A stretch of DNA of 64,000 nucleotides from Colwellia sp. GTDB lineage: Bacteria; Pseudomonadota; Gammaproteobacteria; Enterobacterales; Alteromonadaceae. How positions within the stretch are numbered: the first letter of the stretch is position 1; the number at the start of each line of letters is the position of its first letter. Position numbers and translations under genes: made by a program. The DNA is taken from contig JABSOW010000003.1 of the NCBI GenBank assembly GCA_013215465.1, positions 62,001 through 126,000 of the forward strand, read 5' to 3'. Below are positions 46,884-56,136 of this stretch, piece after piece. A model generated the notes under the pieces. That model was not told where the DNA came from. It saw only the letters and a program-made list of their open reading frames with translations, and did no database searches.

Positions 46884-48833
46884 ATGTGCGGTATAGCTGG
46901 CTTTAGCCAATTTCACAGTTCAATTGGAAATATAGACACCCTCAAAAACATGGGGCAAGCCATTTATCATCGCGGCCCTGATGCTGGTGCTGAATATATT
47001 GATGAACATATTGGCCTTAGCCATCGTCGATTAGCCATAATAGACTTAACTGATGCTGGCATTCAGCCAATGCAATCTTATGATGAACAATATGTTATTG
47101 CCTTTAATGGTGAAATATATAATTTCTTAGAAATCAGAGCTGAATTAGCCGCTAAAGGCTACCCTTTTAAAACCCATACAGACACCGAAGTAATTCTGGC
47201 GCTATACCATTATGAAGGCACAGAGCTACTTAAAAAAATTAATGGTATGTTCGCCTTTGCTTTATGGGACAAACAAAAACAGCAACTATTTATTGCCCGA
47301 GACCGAATCGGCAAAAAACCCCTTTATTACTATCTTGATCAACGCCAGCCCAATAAAGACATAGTGTTTGCTTCCGAGCTAAAAGCACTGTTGACGATAA
47401 AAGACATTCCTCAAGAAATACGCGTTGATGCGGTATATGACTTTTTTGCTTATCAATACATACCCGATCCAAAAACAATTTATCAAAATATACATAAATT
47501 AGAACCAGGACATTATTTAACTGTTAATAAAGAGGGTATTAACAAACATCAATATTGGGATATATCCTTTACCAAAACAATTGACGATTCAGAGCAAAAT
47601 TTAAAAAAACAAGTGCAAGATCTTATCAGTCACTGCACCGAACAACGGATGATTTCAGATGTTCCTCTGGGCGCTTTTCTCAGTGGCGGTGTAGACTCAA
47701 GTGGCATAGTGGCCTTAATGGCTAAAACCGCGAAAAAAAACAATGCAGAGCCGATAACCACCTGCTCTATTGGTTTTGATGATGAAAAATTTGATGAAAC
47801 AAAATTTGCTAAAATTGTTGCTGAGCAATATCACACTAATCATCATGAGTTGACTGTTCATCAAGATGTAGCCAATAGTTTAGAGCATATTGTGTCGTTT
47901 TTTGATGAACCCTTTGCCGATCCCTCTTTAGTACCCACTTTTTTCGTTTCTCAACTCGCTAGAGAAAAAGTAACCGTTGCTATCGCCGGTGATGGCGGCG
48001 ATGAAGTTTTTGCTGGCTATGAAAAATACAGTATTGATCATATAGAAAACAAACTTCGCAATAAAATACCTAAGGTATTAAGAAAAAAGTTTTTTCCAAG
48101 TTTAGCGAAAACACTTAGCCACATTAATATTTCTGCTTGCCAGAAAGCCAGTTCATTATTAAATAGCTTAAGTGTTGAGCCCGCCATGGGCTTTTATATC
48201 ACTAATTCATTTATCAAAGACGCTACTTGGCTAGCACTGGTTAACGATGAAACTGCCGCCGCATTAAATGATTATCATCCGTCAAAAATAACGACCGACT
48301 TTTATCACCAATGTGATGGCCAAGATCATCTCTCACGCATTCTCTATACCGATATGAAAACCTATTTACCCGGTGATATTTTAGTCAAAGTAGACCGAAT
48401 GAGCATGGCTAATTCATTAGAAGTAAGAGCGCCTTTATTAGATCATCGTTTAATAGAATTTGCCGCCACCATACCATCGAAATTTAAATTTAATACCGCT
48501 AAAAATAAACCAGAAAAGAAGTATCTGCTAAAAGAGGCATTTAAAGACTACTTACCTGATGATATTTTGTACCGTAAAAAGATGGGTTTTTCCGTGCCGC
48601 TTGCTTCATGGTTAAGAAATGAACTAAGAGCAATTACCGAAGAACGCTTGCTTAACCGAGATAACGGTTTATGCCGTTTTTTCAAAAAAGAACAAATAGC
48701 GAAGTTATGGCAAGAGCACAAGAGCGAACAAAAAGATCATGCTACCGTACTTTGGAGCATGCTAATGTTTCAAATGTGGTGGGATAAGTATATGAGTAAT
48801 AATTCAACTGCAACTACCGAGATTAAAGAGTAA
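46884..48833 (+). CDS. asparagine-synthase-type amidotransferase, exosortase-associated
   Basis: The 649-residue class II glutamine amidotransferase starts 'MCGIAGFSQF' with the catalytic Cys2 exposed after Met removal, has glutaminase residues in 'HRRLAIIDLTDAG' and 'AFNGEIYNF', and a C-terminal synthetase domain with the pyrophosphate loop 'LSGGVDSSGIV'. This is the AsnB-like form found in exosortase A loci. The synthetase domain adenylates a carboxylate and then amidates it, and uronic acid carboxyls made by Ugd and the epimerase are plausible substrates, though not proven. It starts the operon that runs to the ligase gene; the next gene is 2 bp away. Confidence 0.92.
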   Translation: MCGIAGFSQFHSSIGNIDTLKNMGQAIYHRGPDAGAEYIDEHIGLSHRRLAIIDLTDAGIQPMQSYDEQYVIAFNGEIYNFLEIRAELAAKGYPFKTHTDTEVILALYHYEGTELLKKINGMFAFALWDKQKQQLFIARDRIGKKPLYYYLDQRQPNKDIVFASELKALLTIKDIPQEIRVDAVYDFFAYQYIPDPKTIYQNIHKLEPGHYLTVNKEGINKHQYWDISFTKTIDDSEQNLKKQVQDLISHCTEQRMISDVPLGAFLSGGVDSSGIVALMAKTAKKNNAEPITTCSIGFDDEKFDETKFAKIVAEQYHTNHHELTVHQDVANSLEHIVSFFDEPFADPSLVPTFFVSQLAREKVTVAIAGDGGDEVFAGYEKYSIDHIENKLRNKIPKVLRKKFFPSLAKTLSHINISACQKASSLLNSLSVEPAMGFYITNSFIKDATWLALVNDETAAALNDYHPSKITTDFYHQCDGQDHLSRILYTDMKTYLPGDILVKVDRMSMANSLEVRAPLLDHRLIEFAATIPSKFKFNTAKNKPEKKYLLKEAFKDYLPDDILYRKKMGFSVPLASWLRNELRAITEERLLNRDNGLCRFFKKEQIAKLWQEHKSEQKDHATVLWSMLMFQMWWDKYMSNNSTATTEIKE

Positions 48834-48835
48834 AC

Positions 48836-49882
48836 ATGCAAAATAGGAATATTTCATTAGACTTTTTAAGATCCGTTGCCATATTAATGGTGTTTACTGG
48901 ACATGCGGTCTTAAGCTATGGGGCTCCTGAAATACTTGCTCCTCTTCAATTCGGCGGTACAGGTGTCGACTTGTTTTTTGTGCTATCGGGTTGGCTTATT
49001 GGATACCAACTATTTAACGAATTGAAACAACATGGGAATATTGAAGTAAAACGTTTTTGGATAAGAAGGTGGATGAGAACATTACCTGCTTATTATGCAG
49101 TGTTAATGTTGACTATTATCCAGCAAATACTAACTAAAATCGACTTTGAAATTCCATTTAATTACTTCATTTTTCTGCAAAACTATAACCAACCATTTTC
49201 AATATTTTCTGTAAGTTGGTCTTTGTGTGTTGAAGAACAGTTTTACCTCGTTATTGCCCCCCTGATTGTCTTATTAGCTAAACTAACTCGCCAACAACGC
49301 ACCTTGATATTGATTTTACTTATTGCTTTACCCACATTATTCAGGGGATTAGAGCTATATAGCAACTTAGAAGAGACTCATGTACGTTGGGATTGCTGCT
49401 TAATTGGCATATTGTTAGCAAATATTAAGTTTTCATACCCTAATTTTTGGCTACGTTTACTAAATATAGGCCCCAAGTTTGCGCTTATAAGTTTGTTTAT
49501 ATACTTAGGTTTTTATTATTTAAGATGGTTTCCCTTCGAATTTTCATTCCAACCAAGCAAATTAATACTCGCATTTATTTTTGGTAGTTGGATCCTTTGG
49601 GCAAATGTAAAAAAACTTTCGTTTGGTAATAAGATAAACCAAATAGTTTACTATGTTTCAACACGTTCATATGCAATTTATTTATTACATCCCGATGCTC
49701 TAGCAATTACTCGACGTTTATTTTCTGACCAACTTTTCATTATTTATATATTAATAGCTTTTATAATATCCTGTTGTGCGGCAGAGCTACTTTATCGTTT
49801 TATAGAGTTACCTTTTATGAATATGCGAAAGAGCTTCGGCGCATCTCAATCTCGGCCTAAATTAGAAACTAGCTCTGCGTAG
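48836..49882 (+). CDS. acyltransferase family 3 membrane protein (first)
   Basis: The 348-residue protein has about ten membrane helices. The opening 'SLDFLRSVAILMVFTGHAVL' contains the catalytic-type His and 'RRWMRTLPAYYAVL' the conserved Arg-Tyr block, followed by 'SWSLCVEEQFYLV' with the family Glu. These enzymes move acyl groups, usually acetyl, across the membrane to sugars. It lies 2 bp after the amidotransferase, so it is co-translated with it. Confidence 0.9.
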   Translation: MQNRNISLDFLRSVAILMVFTGHAVLSYGAPEILAPLQFGGTGVDLFFVLSGWLIGYQLFNELKQHGNIEVKRFWIRRWMRTLPAYYAVLMLTIIQQILTKIDFEIPFNYFIFLQNYNQPFSIFSVSWSLCVEEQFYLVIAPLIVLLAKLTRQQRTLILILLIALPTLFRGLELYSNLEETHVRWDCCLIGILLANIKFSYPNFWLRLLNIGPKFALISLFIYLGFYYLRWFPFEFSFQPSKLILAFIFGSWILWANVKKLSFGNKINQIVYYVSTRSYAIYLLHPDALAITRRLFSDQLFIIYILIAFIISCCAAELLYRFIELPFMNMRKSFGASQSRPKLETSSA

Positions 49883-49964
49883 GAAGTTACCTAAATGGAA
49901 TGTCTGTGTTACCATAATTGTACGCCATCCCCCTTATTAAATAATAAATTAGCACACCAATAAT

Positions 49965-51545
49965 ATGATAGAAAATGGAAATTCAATCCCACATAAAGGT
50001 AAACTCACGTGCCAAATATGTATTGTTGGTGGCGGTGTAGCTGGTATTGTCTTAGCAAACGAACTTAAAGATCACTTCGAAGATATAATACTTGTTGAAT
50101 CTGGCGAAATAAATTACCAACAAGAAAGTCAAGACCTTTATCAGGCGGAAAGTTTTCCATCTCCCTTACCCGATCCACACTACGCAAGACTACGATTTTT
50201 GGGAGGTAGCAGTAATCACTGGCAAAATAATACCTCTCCATTAGATCCTATAGACTTTGAACATAGAGAATGGATACCTAATAGCGGTTGGCCGATATCT
50301 TACAGCGATTTGTCTGTGCATTACATAAAAGCACAGTTTTATTGCGGTGTAGAAGCAGATGGTTATCAAACCAATTACTGGTCAAAGAAATTAAATAAGA
50401 TCGACTTAGTAGCTAACTCAAAAATTTTAGAAACTCGCATAGCTAAAATGTCGAACCCTCCAGTTCGTTTTTTTGCACAGCATGGCCAAGCAATAGTAGA
50501 TGCAAAGAATATAAGGATACTCACCAATAGCAACCTCGTTGATATTGATTATGACAAGCAAACAAAAAAAGCTAAAAGTATTGCCATTATAAATAACAAA
50601 GGTAATAGCTGTACACTGCATGCAGATACTTTTGTAATAGGTTTAGGTGGGCTCGAAAACGCTAGAATACTATTAGCATTTAATGAAAAATATGAAAATA
50701 AGCTAGGGAATCAAGGTGATAAAGTTGGCCGTTACTTCATGGAACACCCTACGCCTAGGGCCGCTCATTTATTTACCGAAAAACCAGAGAGTTTTGATTT
50801 TTATCAAGCTTCTCTTCTCGAAAAAAAATATGTCGTCGGCTTTCTAACATTATCTAATGATTCATTACGACAAAAAAAAACCACTAATCTAAGAATGCCA
50901 ATGGTGCCCGTTAGCGAATATACCATTTCTGATGGCATATCTTCTTCCCATATATTAGGAAAAGCGCTATCTGATTTAACATTACCCGAAGACACGGCTT
51001 CCCACTTGTATAACATTATTTCTGATATGGATATGGTTCTTGAAGCAATAGCACGTAAGAAATTTGATTCGCATTTATTTGACGACGCTAATAACGTTGG
51101 TGGGTTTGAAATTCCTATGATGATGGAGCAAACACCAAGTGAAGATAATCGCATAAAATTAGGCACAAAACGAGATGCACTTGGCATACCTAAAATAATT
51201 ATTGACTATAAAATCAGTGATTCAGATAAGAATAGATTATGGACATCCTTAGAAGTTGTGGCACAAGAAATAGGCGCTCAGTCATTAGGGCGATTAAAGT
51301 TACTTAAAAATCGTTCTAGTAGAATCTGGAATGATCAGCTCGGATTTAGTAATCATCATATGGGTACCACCCGCATGAGTACTACTCCAGAAACAGGAGT
51401 AGTTGACAGTAACCAACTAGTTTTCGGTACTGAAAATCTATATATTTCGGGTTCTTCCGTATTTTCTACCGGTGGTAATGTACCACCGACATTAACAATA
51501 GTAGCAATGACTATTAGACTTGCAGAGCATTTAAAAAATGGATAA
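49965..51545 (+). CDS. GMC-family oxidoreductase
   Basis: The 526-residue flavoprotein has the FAD loop 'CIVGGGVAGIVLANEL' (about residues 20-35), 'RLRFLGGSSNHWQNN' typical of GMC sugar/alcohol oxidoreductases, and the C-terminal block 'NHHMGTTRMSTTPETGVVD' with the catalytic His and 'GGNVPPTLTIVAM'. No signal peptide is seen. It should oxidise a sugar alcohol group, possibly of the polymer precursor. It overlaps the next small gene by 8 bp, which implies a partner protein. Confidence 0.9.
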   Translation: MIENGNSIPHKGKLTCQICIVGGGVAGIVLANELKDHFEDIILVESGEINYQQESQDLYQAESFPSPLPDPHYARLRFLGGSSNHWQNNTSPLDPIDFEHREWIPNSGWPISYSDLSVHYIKAQFYCGVEADGYQTNYWSKKLNKIDLVANSKILETRIAKMSNPPVRFFAQHGQAIVDAKNIRILTNSNLVDIDYDKQTKKAKSIAIINNKGNSCTLHADTFVIGLGGLENARILLAFNEKYENKLGNQGDKVGRYFMEHPTPRAAHLFTEKPESFDFYQASLLEKKYVVGFLTLSNDSLRQKKTTNLRMPMVPVSEYTISDGISSSHILGKALSDLTLPEDTASHLYNIISDMDMVLEAIARKKFDSHLFDDANNVGGFEIPMMMEQTPSEDNRIKLGTKRDALGIPKIIIDYKISDSDKNRLWTSLEVVAQEIGAQSLGRLKLLKNRSSRIWNDQLGFSNHHMGTTRMSTTPETGVVDSNQLVFGTENLYISGSSVFSTGGNVPPTLTIVAMTIRLAEHLKNG

Positions 51546-51867
51546 AGGCAAAAGAATTCTATTAAAAGCACTGTCTGTATTTTCAGTGACAACAATCAGT
51601 GCCCCATTACTTGCTGGTTTAGGGTACAAACATCCAACTTCAACACATGAGCTATTTAACTTGGCTTTAAAAACTTGGCAAAAATCGGAAGATATATGCC
51701 CAGCATCATATATAGAACAAATAGGAATAAACAAAGTCAACTACAAATATATACAAAAAAATCAATTTATTGCTGGCGAAATTCTAGAACTTGATGGCTT
51801 AGTTCTCAGTAAATGTGAAGTTGCAAGCCTTGCCAATATAGCATTAATCATTAAGGAGCAGAACTAA
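51538..51867 (+). CDS. small exported partner of the GMC oxidoreductase (unknown)
   Basis: The 109-residue protein begins 'MDKGKRILLKALSVFSVTTI', a basic-hydrophobic leader like a signal or Tat-type (KR rather than RR) sequence, then a helix-rich body with two Cys ('DICPASYIEQIG', 'LVLSKCEVASLA'). Small subunits of membrane GMC dehydrogenases also start this way but are larger (150-230 residues), so the relation is uncertain. It overlaps the GMC gene by 8 bp and is 3 bp before an acyltransferase. I do not recognise a family. Confidence 0.6.
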   Translation: MDKGKRILLKALSVFSVTTISAPLLAGLGYKHPTSTHELFNLALKTWQKSEDICPASYIEQIGINKVNYKYIQKNQFIAGEILELDGLVLSKCEVASLANIALIIKEQN

Positions 51868-51870
51868 ACA

Positions 51871-52932
51871 ATGTTTGGTTTATTAAGAACAATTCTTGCT
51901 ATCAATGTTGTTGCTTATCATATTCTAAAGGTGCCAGCCATCGGGCCTTATGCTGTATATTCTTTTTTCATCCTAAGTGGTTTTTTAATGACCATGATAA
52001 TGCAAAAAACATATGGTTATACTTTATTTGGCTTTAAAAACTATACATCAAACAGGCTATTAAGACTTTATCCAATTTATTGGATATTAATGATTGTTAC
52101 CTTGCTAGTGATCTATTCTATTGGCAATGACATTACACAAAAATTTCATCCTAATTTGAGAATTCCTACAACTTGGAAGGAATTTCTTGCCAATACTTTA
52201 ATGATCTTCCCAGGGCTAATGGAATACCCTACTCGTATATTGCCAGCGACATGGGCATTAACAATAGAGCTGTTTTTTTATCTATTGATTGGTTTAGGTA
52301 TATCTAAAAATAGAAAAATAACACTTGTTTGGTTTATTAGCAGCATAATTTTTACATTCTATATGATGTTTTCCACCAAAGCCTTTGCATATGACTATAG
52401 TAATCTCCTAACGGCCTCCTTACCTTTTTCTCTGGGTGCGTTTATTTATCACTATAGAGAAGTGCTCTTTTCTTTATTAAAAAGAAGTTTTCCATTAAAA
52501 ATTAGCTTGCCATTATTTATCTTAAATCTAGTGGTGAGTCTTTCGCTCCCATTGCTTGAAAATGATAGCTTAGTTTGGAAATTAGATTTCTTTTTTGCAA
52601 CCTTAAATATAGCACTAACGGCTTGCCTTATTCTCCAGTTACAAAATATTAAAACCAATAAAAAATGGATGAAACTAGATAAAAAAATCGGCGACTATTC
52701 CTATCCGATATACATATTTCATTGGAGCGCAGCTTTGATCGTTTTCTGGTTACTTACAGTGCAAAATATTCAAATATCAAAGCCCAATAACGATATAGTT
52801 ATATTTTTAGGCGCATTAGTTATTTCCTATATAATCGGATCGTTTGTAAACAAATTCAATGATAAATATATTGAAAGACTAAGAAAAAAAAATAGAACGG
52901 TGAAAGATGCAGGGAGTTTAACTAAAATATGA
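51871..52932 (+). CDS. acyltransferase family 3 membrane protein (second)
   Basis: The 353-residue polytopic protein has the family opening 'RTILAINVVAYHILKVPAIG' with the conserved His, then 'FFILSGFLMTMIM', 'SNRLLRLYPIYWILMIV' with the Arg-Tyr block and 'ATWALTIELFFYLLIGLGI' with the Glu. About ten membrane helices are present. It would add an acyl group to the polymer. Its stop overlaps the ligase start (ATGA). Confidence 0.9.
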   Translation: MFGLLRTILAINVVAYHILKVPAIGPYAVYSFFILSGFLMTMIMQKTYGYTLFGFKNYTSNRLLRLYPIYWILMIVTLLVIYSIGNDITQKFHPNLRIPTTWKEFLANTLMIFPGLMEYPTRILPATWALTIELFFYLLIGLGISKNRKITLVWFISSIIFTFYMMFSTKAFAYDYSNLLTASLPFSLGAFIYHYREVLFSLLKRSFPLKISLPLFILNLVVSLSLPLLENDSLVWKLDFFFATLNIALTACLILQLQNIKTNKKWMKLDKKIGDYSYPIYIFHWSAALIVFWLLTVQNIQISKPNNDIVIFLGALVISYIIGSFVNKFNDKYIERLRKKNRTVKDAGSLTKI

Positions 52933-54281
52933 GAGATGTTGTTGTTCTAATAATTATTGCTTTTTTTTTAATTATAGCATTTCGAAGTAGTATTGGCGGA
53001 ATGATCTCTTACTGGTGGTTTGCTATTTTTAGACCACAAGATTGGATCTACATGGACATTAACAGCTTTCGATTCCCGATGATCGCCACACTTTTATTTT
53101 TCATACCATCAATGTTCCGTGGCAAATATCCTATATTGAAAGACAATATCGCGGTATTAATGATAGTTTGGTTTTTACTAATGGTGCTCTCAAATACCAT
53201 TAATGGCTGCAGTGATATTTTCTTAAAAATCGAGCCGCTACAGTATATGTTCCTACTAATTTTTGCCGTGCTACTTTCAGTGAGTGTCGTTGAAAATAAG
53301 CAACACCTACTATATTTGATAGCAATTGTTGGTTTATCATTAGGATTTCATGCGGGAAAAGCAGGAATAAGTGCAATAATTGGTGGCGGTTATACTAGTT
53401 ACGGTTCTTCGAATATGGGAGGTATATTCTCAGGGAGTAATGCTTTTGCAATGGGTAGTGGTATTCTACTATTTTTCCTTATTTTTATCTACCAGCAATG
53501 CTCAAATAGCACCTCAAAAAAATTGTTCCCAAAGTACTTAATCTTTCACCTGAAATTATTTTCAGTTGCTATGTTATTACTCTTTATCGGCACTATTTTT
53601 AATATTATAACTTTGTCTTCTCGAGGTTCCGCCATAGCAACATTTTTGGCGTTAGTTTTGCTTTTTATATTAAATGGAAAATGGCTTAAAAAAGCATTCT
53701 TAATGGTGCCTGTGTTAGCCATTATTTTTACAGTTGTTCCTCTTCCTGAGGGTTATGAACAACGTATTGAGTCGGCTTTTGCTGATAAGGAAAATTTGGA
53801 TGCGTCTGCTGCATCAAGACCCCACTTTTGGCAAGTAGCAACTAAAATGACTCAGAGTTATCCTGTAGGCGTAGGTCCCGGTTGTTTTCGAGAATATTAC
53901 GATCTATTTGATCATTCCGATGGCCAATACAAACGTGCTCGAGATGTTCATAGTAGTCATTTTCAGGTACTTGCTGAGCTAGGTTATTTAGGCATTGTCA
54001 CTTGGATACTCTTATTTTATTGTACTTACCGTCGATTATTTAAACTTCGTAGATTGGTTAAGACACATGAAAAAAACATTGAAAATCCAATGTATTATAT
54101 TCAACTATGCAATGCAATTATTTGCAGTATTACCGTATACCTTATTGGCGGTTCGCTTTATTCTCTAGCATTCAACGATTTAATCTGGCTAAATTTTGGC
54201 ATTACTATCATATTGACAAAGTTAATAAAGGGAGAAGTATCTTCAATATCAACAAACGTTCGGGAGCCTAGTAAAGTCTAA
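52929..54281 (+). CDS. O-antigen-ligase-like protein, exosortase-associated (Wzy/WaaL type)
   Basis: The 450-residue protein has 10-12 membrane helices. The first part ('GMISYWWFAIFRPQDW') is the extra N-terminal region found in putative O-glycosylation ligases tied to exosortase A loci; the second is the Wzy_C domain, with 'SSRGSAIATFLALV' and a large periplasmic loop ending 'RDVHSSHFQVLAELGYLG'. It would polymerise repeat units or link the glycan to an acceptor. It overlaps the preceding acyltransferase by 4 bp and converges on the lectin gene 2 bp beyond its stop. Confidence 0.88.
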   Translation: MRDVVVLIIIAFFLIIAFRSSIGGMISYWWFAIFRPQDWIYMDINSFRFPMIATLLFFIPSMFRGKYPILKDNIAVLMIVWFLLMVLSNTINGCSDIFLKIEPLQYMFLLIFAVLLSVSVVENKQHLLYLIAIVGLSLGFHAGKAGISAIIGGGYTSYGSSNMGGIFSGSNAFAMGSGILLFFLIFIYQQCSNSTSKKLFPKYLIFHLKLFSVAMLLLFIGTIFNIITLSSRGSAIATFLALVLLFILNGKWLKKAFLMVPVLAIIFTVVPLPEGYEQRIESAFADKENLDASAASRPHFWQVATKMTQSYPVGVGPGCFREYYDLFDHSDGQYKRARDVHSSHFQVLAELGYLGIVTWILLFYCTYRRLFKLRRLVKTHEKNIENPMYYIQLCNAIICSITVYLIGGSLYSLAFNDLIWLNFGITIILTKLIKGEVSSISTNVREPSKV

Positions 54282-54283
54282 AA

Positions 54284-54859
54284 TTATAGACCAATAGCCA
54301 ACCAACTTAGTGATGCTTGAGACATTCGCGTATCACACCATGTATGGAAGCTAAGCACAAAAGAACTTGTAGTGATATTGCTTACCGCTGCTTTTAATCG
54401 ATGATCCGGTCCGTTCGCGAAATCTAACGTTTGAAAAGATGCCAATACATGCGGTATTGAAAGAAATGGCGAATCGAATTTGATTATATTTTCAACAATA
54501 CCCTTTTTGCCATTACATTGCTTTGACTGCATCAATTCAGGAAATTGTTGAGTAGATAGACTAACATCACCACTTTGAACCTGCATCAGATTCTGTTCAC
54601 TACGAACACCATTTACTAGCCCATTAATTAAGGATAATTGATTATTAATCGCTGTATCTTTTCTTTTTATATTATTTATTAAGCGATCTATTTCCTGTTG
54701 TTGATTTAAAAGTTTATTAGCAATGTTGGTACTTGAATTTGTTAAGGTATGTTGTACGATATTTTCTACTTTAGACGGTAGTACAAATAGCATAGCTAAC
54801 AGGATAACAAAAACGCTGCTACTAATTAATATAATTGGGAAAAACTGTTTTTTTATCAT
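54284..54859 (-). CDS. membrane-anchored H-type lectin domain protein
   Basis: The 191-residue protein has an N-terminal membrane helix (about 9-28), a coiled-coil-prone stalk (about 45-92) and a C-terminal H-type lectin domain (about 98-191). The lectin part includes 'FLSIPHVLASFQTLDFANG' and 'FHTWCDTRMSQASLSWLAIG', the pattern of this domain, which binds N-acetylgalactosamine in snail and slime-mould lectins. Orientation would put the lectin outside the inner membrane. It is the only minus-strand gene between 39 and 62 kb, tail to tail with the ligase. A role in holding or sensing the locus glycan is inference. Confidence 0.8.
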   Translation of the reverse strand: MIKKQFFPIILISSSVFVILLAMLFVLPSKVENIVQHTLTNSSTNIANKLLNQQQEIDRLINNIKRKDTAINNQLSLINGLVNGVRSEQNLMQVQSGDVSLSTQQFPELMQSKQCNGKKGIVENIIKFDSPFLSIPHVLASFQTLDFANGPDHRLKAAVSNITTSSFVLSFHTWCDTRMSQASLSWLAIGL

Positions 54860-54975
54860 GAGTTATCTTATAAACATATAGTGTTAATTTTCATAATTTA
54901 AAGTAATATCAGTATCATGTAAACATGTTAATAACTATTCCAAATAATGTGTCTTGATTCAGCTGAAAAAATAAA

Positions 54976-56127
54976 ATGAAAAAAACAAATATAATGCACA
55001 TAACCTTTGATATGCGTATCGGAGGTACTGAAATGGTTATTAAAAATATCATCGATGGCAGTGATACTAATTTATTTACAATGGCTATTCTCTGTATAGA
55101 GTCTCCCTTAGGTCCATTTGCTGAAGATCTTAAAAAAGACAATATTCGTTTTTTCGAACTTAACCGCCAGCCAGGTTTTGACATAAATTTGATTAAAAAA
55201 ATTCGCAGTCTAATAAAAGATAACAAAGTCGACATCATTCATTGCCATCAATACACGCCTTGGGTTTACGGTGTTATTGCCGCTGCGTTCAGCAAAACTA
55301 AAGTGATTTTCACCGAACACGGTAGGTTTTATCCAGACTCAAGCACTTGGAAGCGAAAACTTATCAACCCCATACTGAACATGTTTACAGATCAAGTTAC
55401 CGCTATTTCTAAAGCGACTAAACAAGCATTGATTGAATTTGAAAATATTCCTGACAAGTCTATTGAAGTAATATACAACGGGATAACACCTTTAGAAGTA
55501 ATTCAATCTGATGTAGAAAAATTAAGGGTTGAACTAGAAGTACCTGACAATCATACAATTCTCGGCACCATCGCCCGTTTTGATCCAATAAAAAATCATC
55601 CCATGATGCTAAAAGCATTCTCCCAAGTAGTAAAGCAACAGCCAAACACCACCTTAATCATTGTTGGTGATGGTGAAGAGCGTGCCAATATAGAAGCTTG
55701 CATCAACAAGCTACACATTAATAAAAACGTAATTTTATCTGGCTATCAAACAAAACCACAAAATTACTTAGCACTTATGGATATTTACTTGTTATCATCT
55801 TTTAGCGAAGGAACTTCAATGACATTATTAGAAGCGATGTCATTAAGTAAGCCCTGTGTAGTTACCGATGTTGGTGGTAACCCCGAAGTTATTATTGATG
55901 GTGAAAATGGTTTTGTAACACCAAATGACGATATCCTAATGTTTGCAAAAGGAATTACAAAAGCAGTGCATTCAATATTAAATACCAATCATTTAGGGCA
56001 AGCATCTAAAAATCGATTTGAATCATTGTTTTCAGAAAGTAATATGAACCAACAATATCATAGCGGTTATAACGCATTAATAACTAAATGTAGGTCAGAA
56101 TTCATTCCGAAAAATAAGGATATTTAA
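54976..56127 (+). CDS. family 4 glycosyltransferase
   Basis: The 383-residue GT-B protein has 'HITFDMRIGGTEMVIKNII' at the N-terminus, 'DIIHCHQYTPWVYGVIAA', and in the donor half 'ILGTIARFDPIKNHPMML', 'LIIVGDGEERANIE' and the EX7E motif 'SEGTSMTLLEAMSL'. The last eleven residues ('CRSEFIPKNKDI') are encoded by a family B REP remnant and its flank, so the natural end was replaced. It begins the second plus-strand run of the locus. Confidence 0.9.
   Translation: MKKTNIMHITFDMRIGGTEMVIKNIIDGSDTNLFTMAILCIESPLGPFAEDLKKDNIRFFELNRQPGFDINLIKKIRSLIKDNKVDIIHCHQYTPWVYGVIAAAFSKTKVIFTEHGRFYPDSSTWKRKLINPILNMFTDQVTAISKATKQALIEFENIPDKSIEVIYNGITPLEVIQSDVEKLRVELEVPDNHTILGTIARFDPIKNHPMMLKAFSQVVKQQPNTTLIIVGDGEERANIEACINKLHINKNVILSGYQTKPQNYLALMDIYLLSSFSEGTSMTLLEAMSLSKPCVVTDVGGNPEVIIDGENGFVTPNDDILMFAKGITKAVHSILNTNHLGQASKNRFESLFSESNMNQQYHSGYNALITKCRSEFIPKNKDI
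56089..56110. repeat. family B REP remnant inside a coding end
   Basis: TGTAGGTCAGAATTCATTCC followed by GA is a variant of the GTCGGAATTTATTCCGAC REP (with GTCAGAAT). It lies in frame within the last codons of the glycosyltransferase gene and helps to supply a new stop. Confidence 0.75.
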
Positions 56128-56136
56128 ATAAATATT

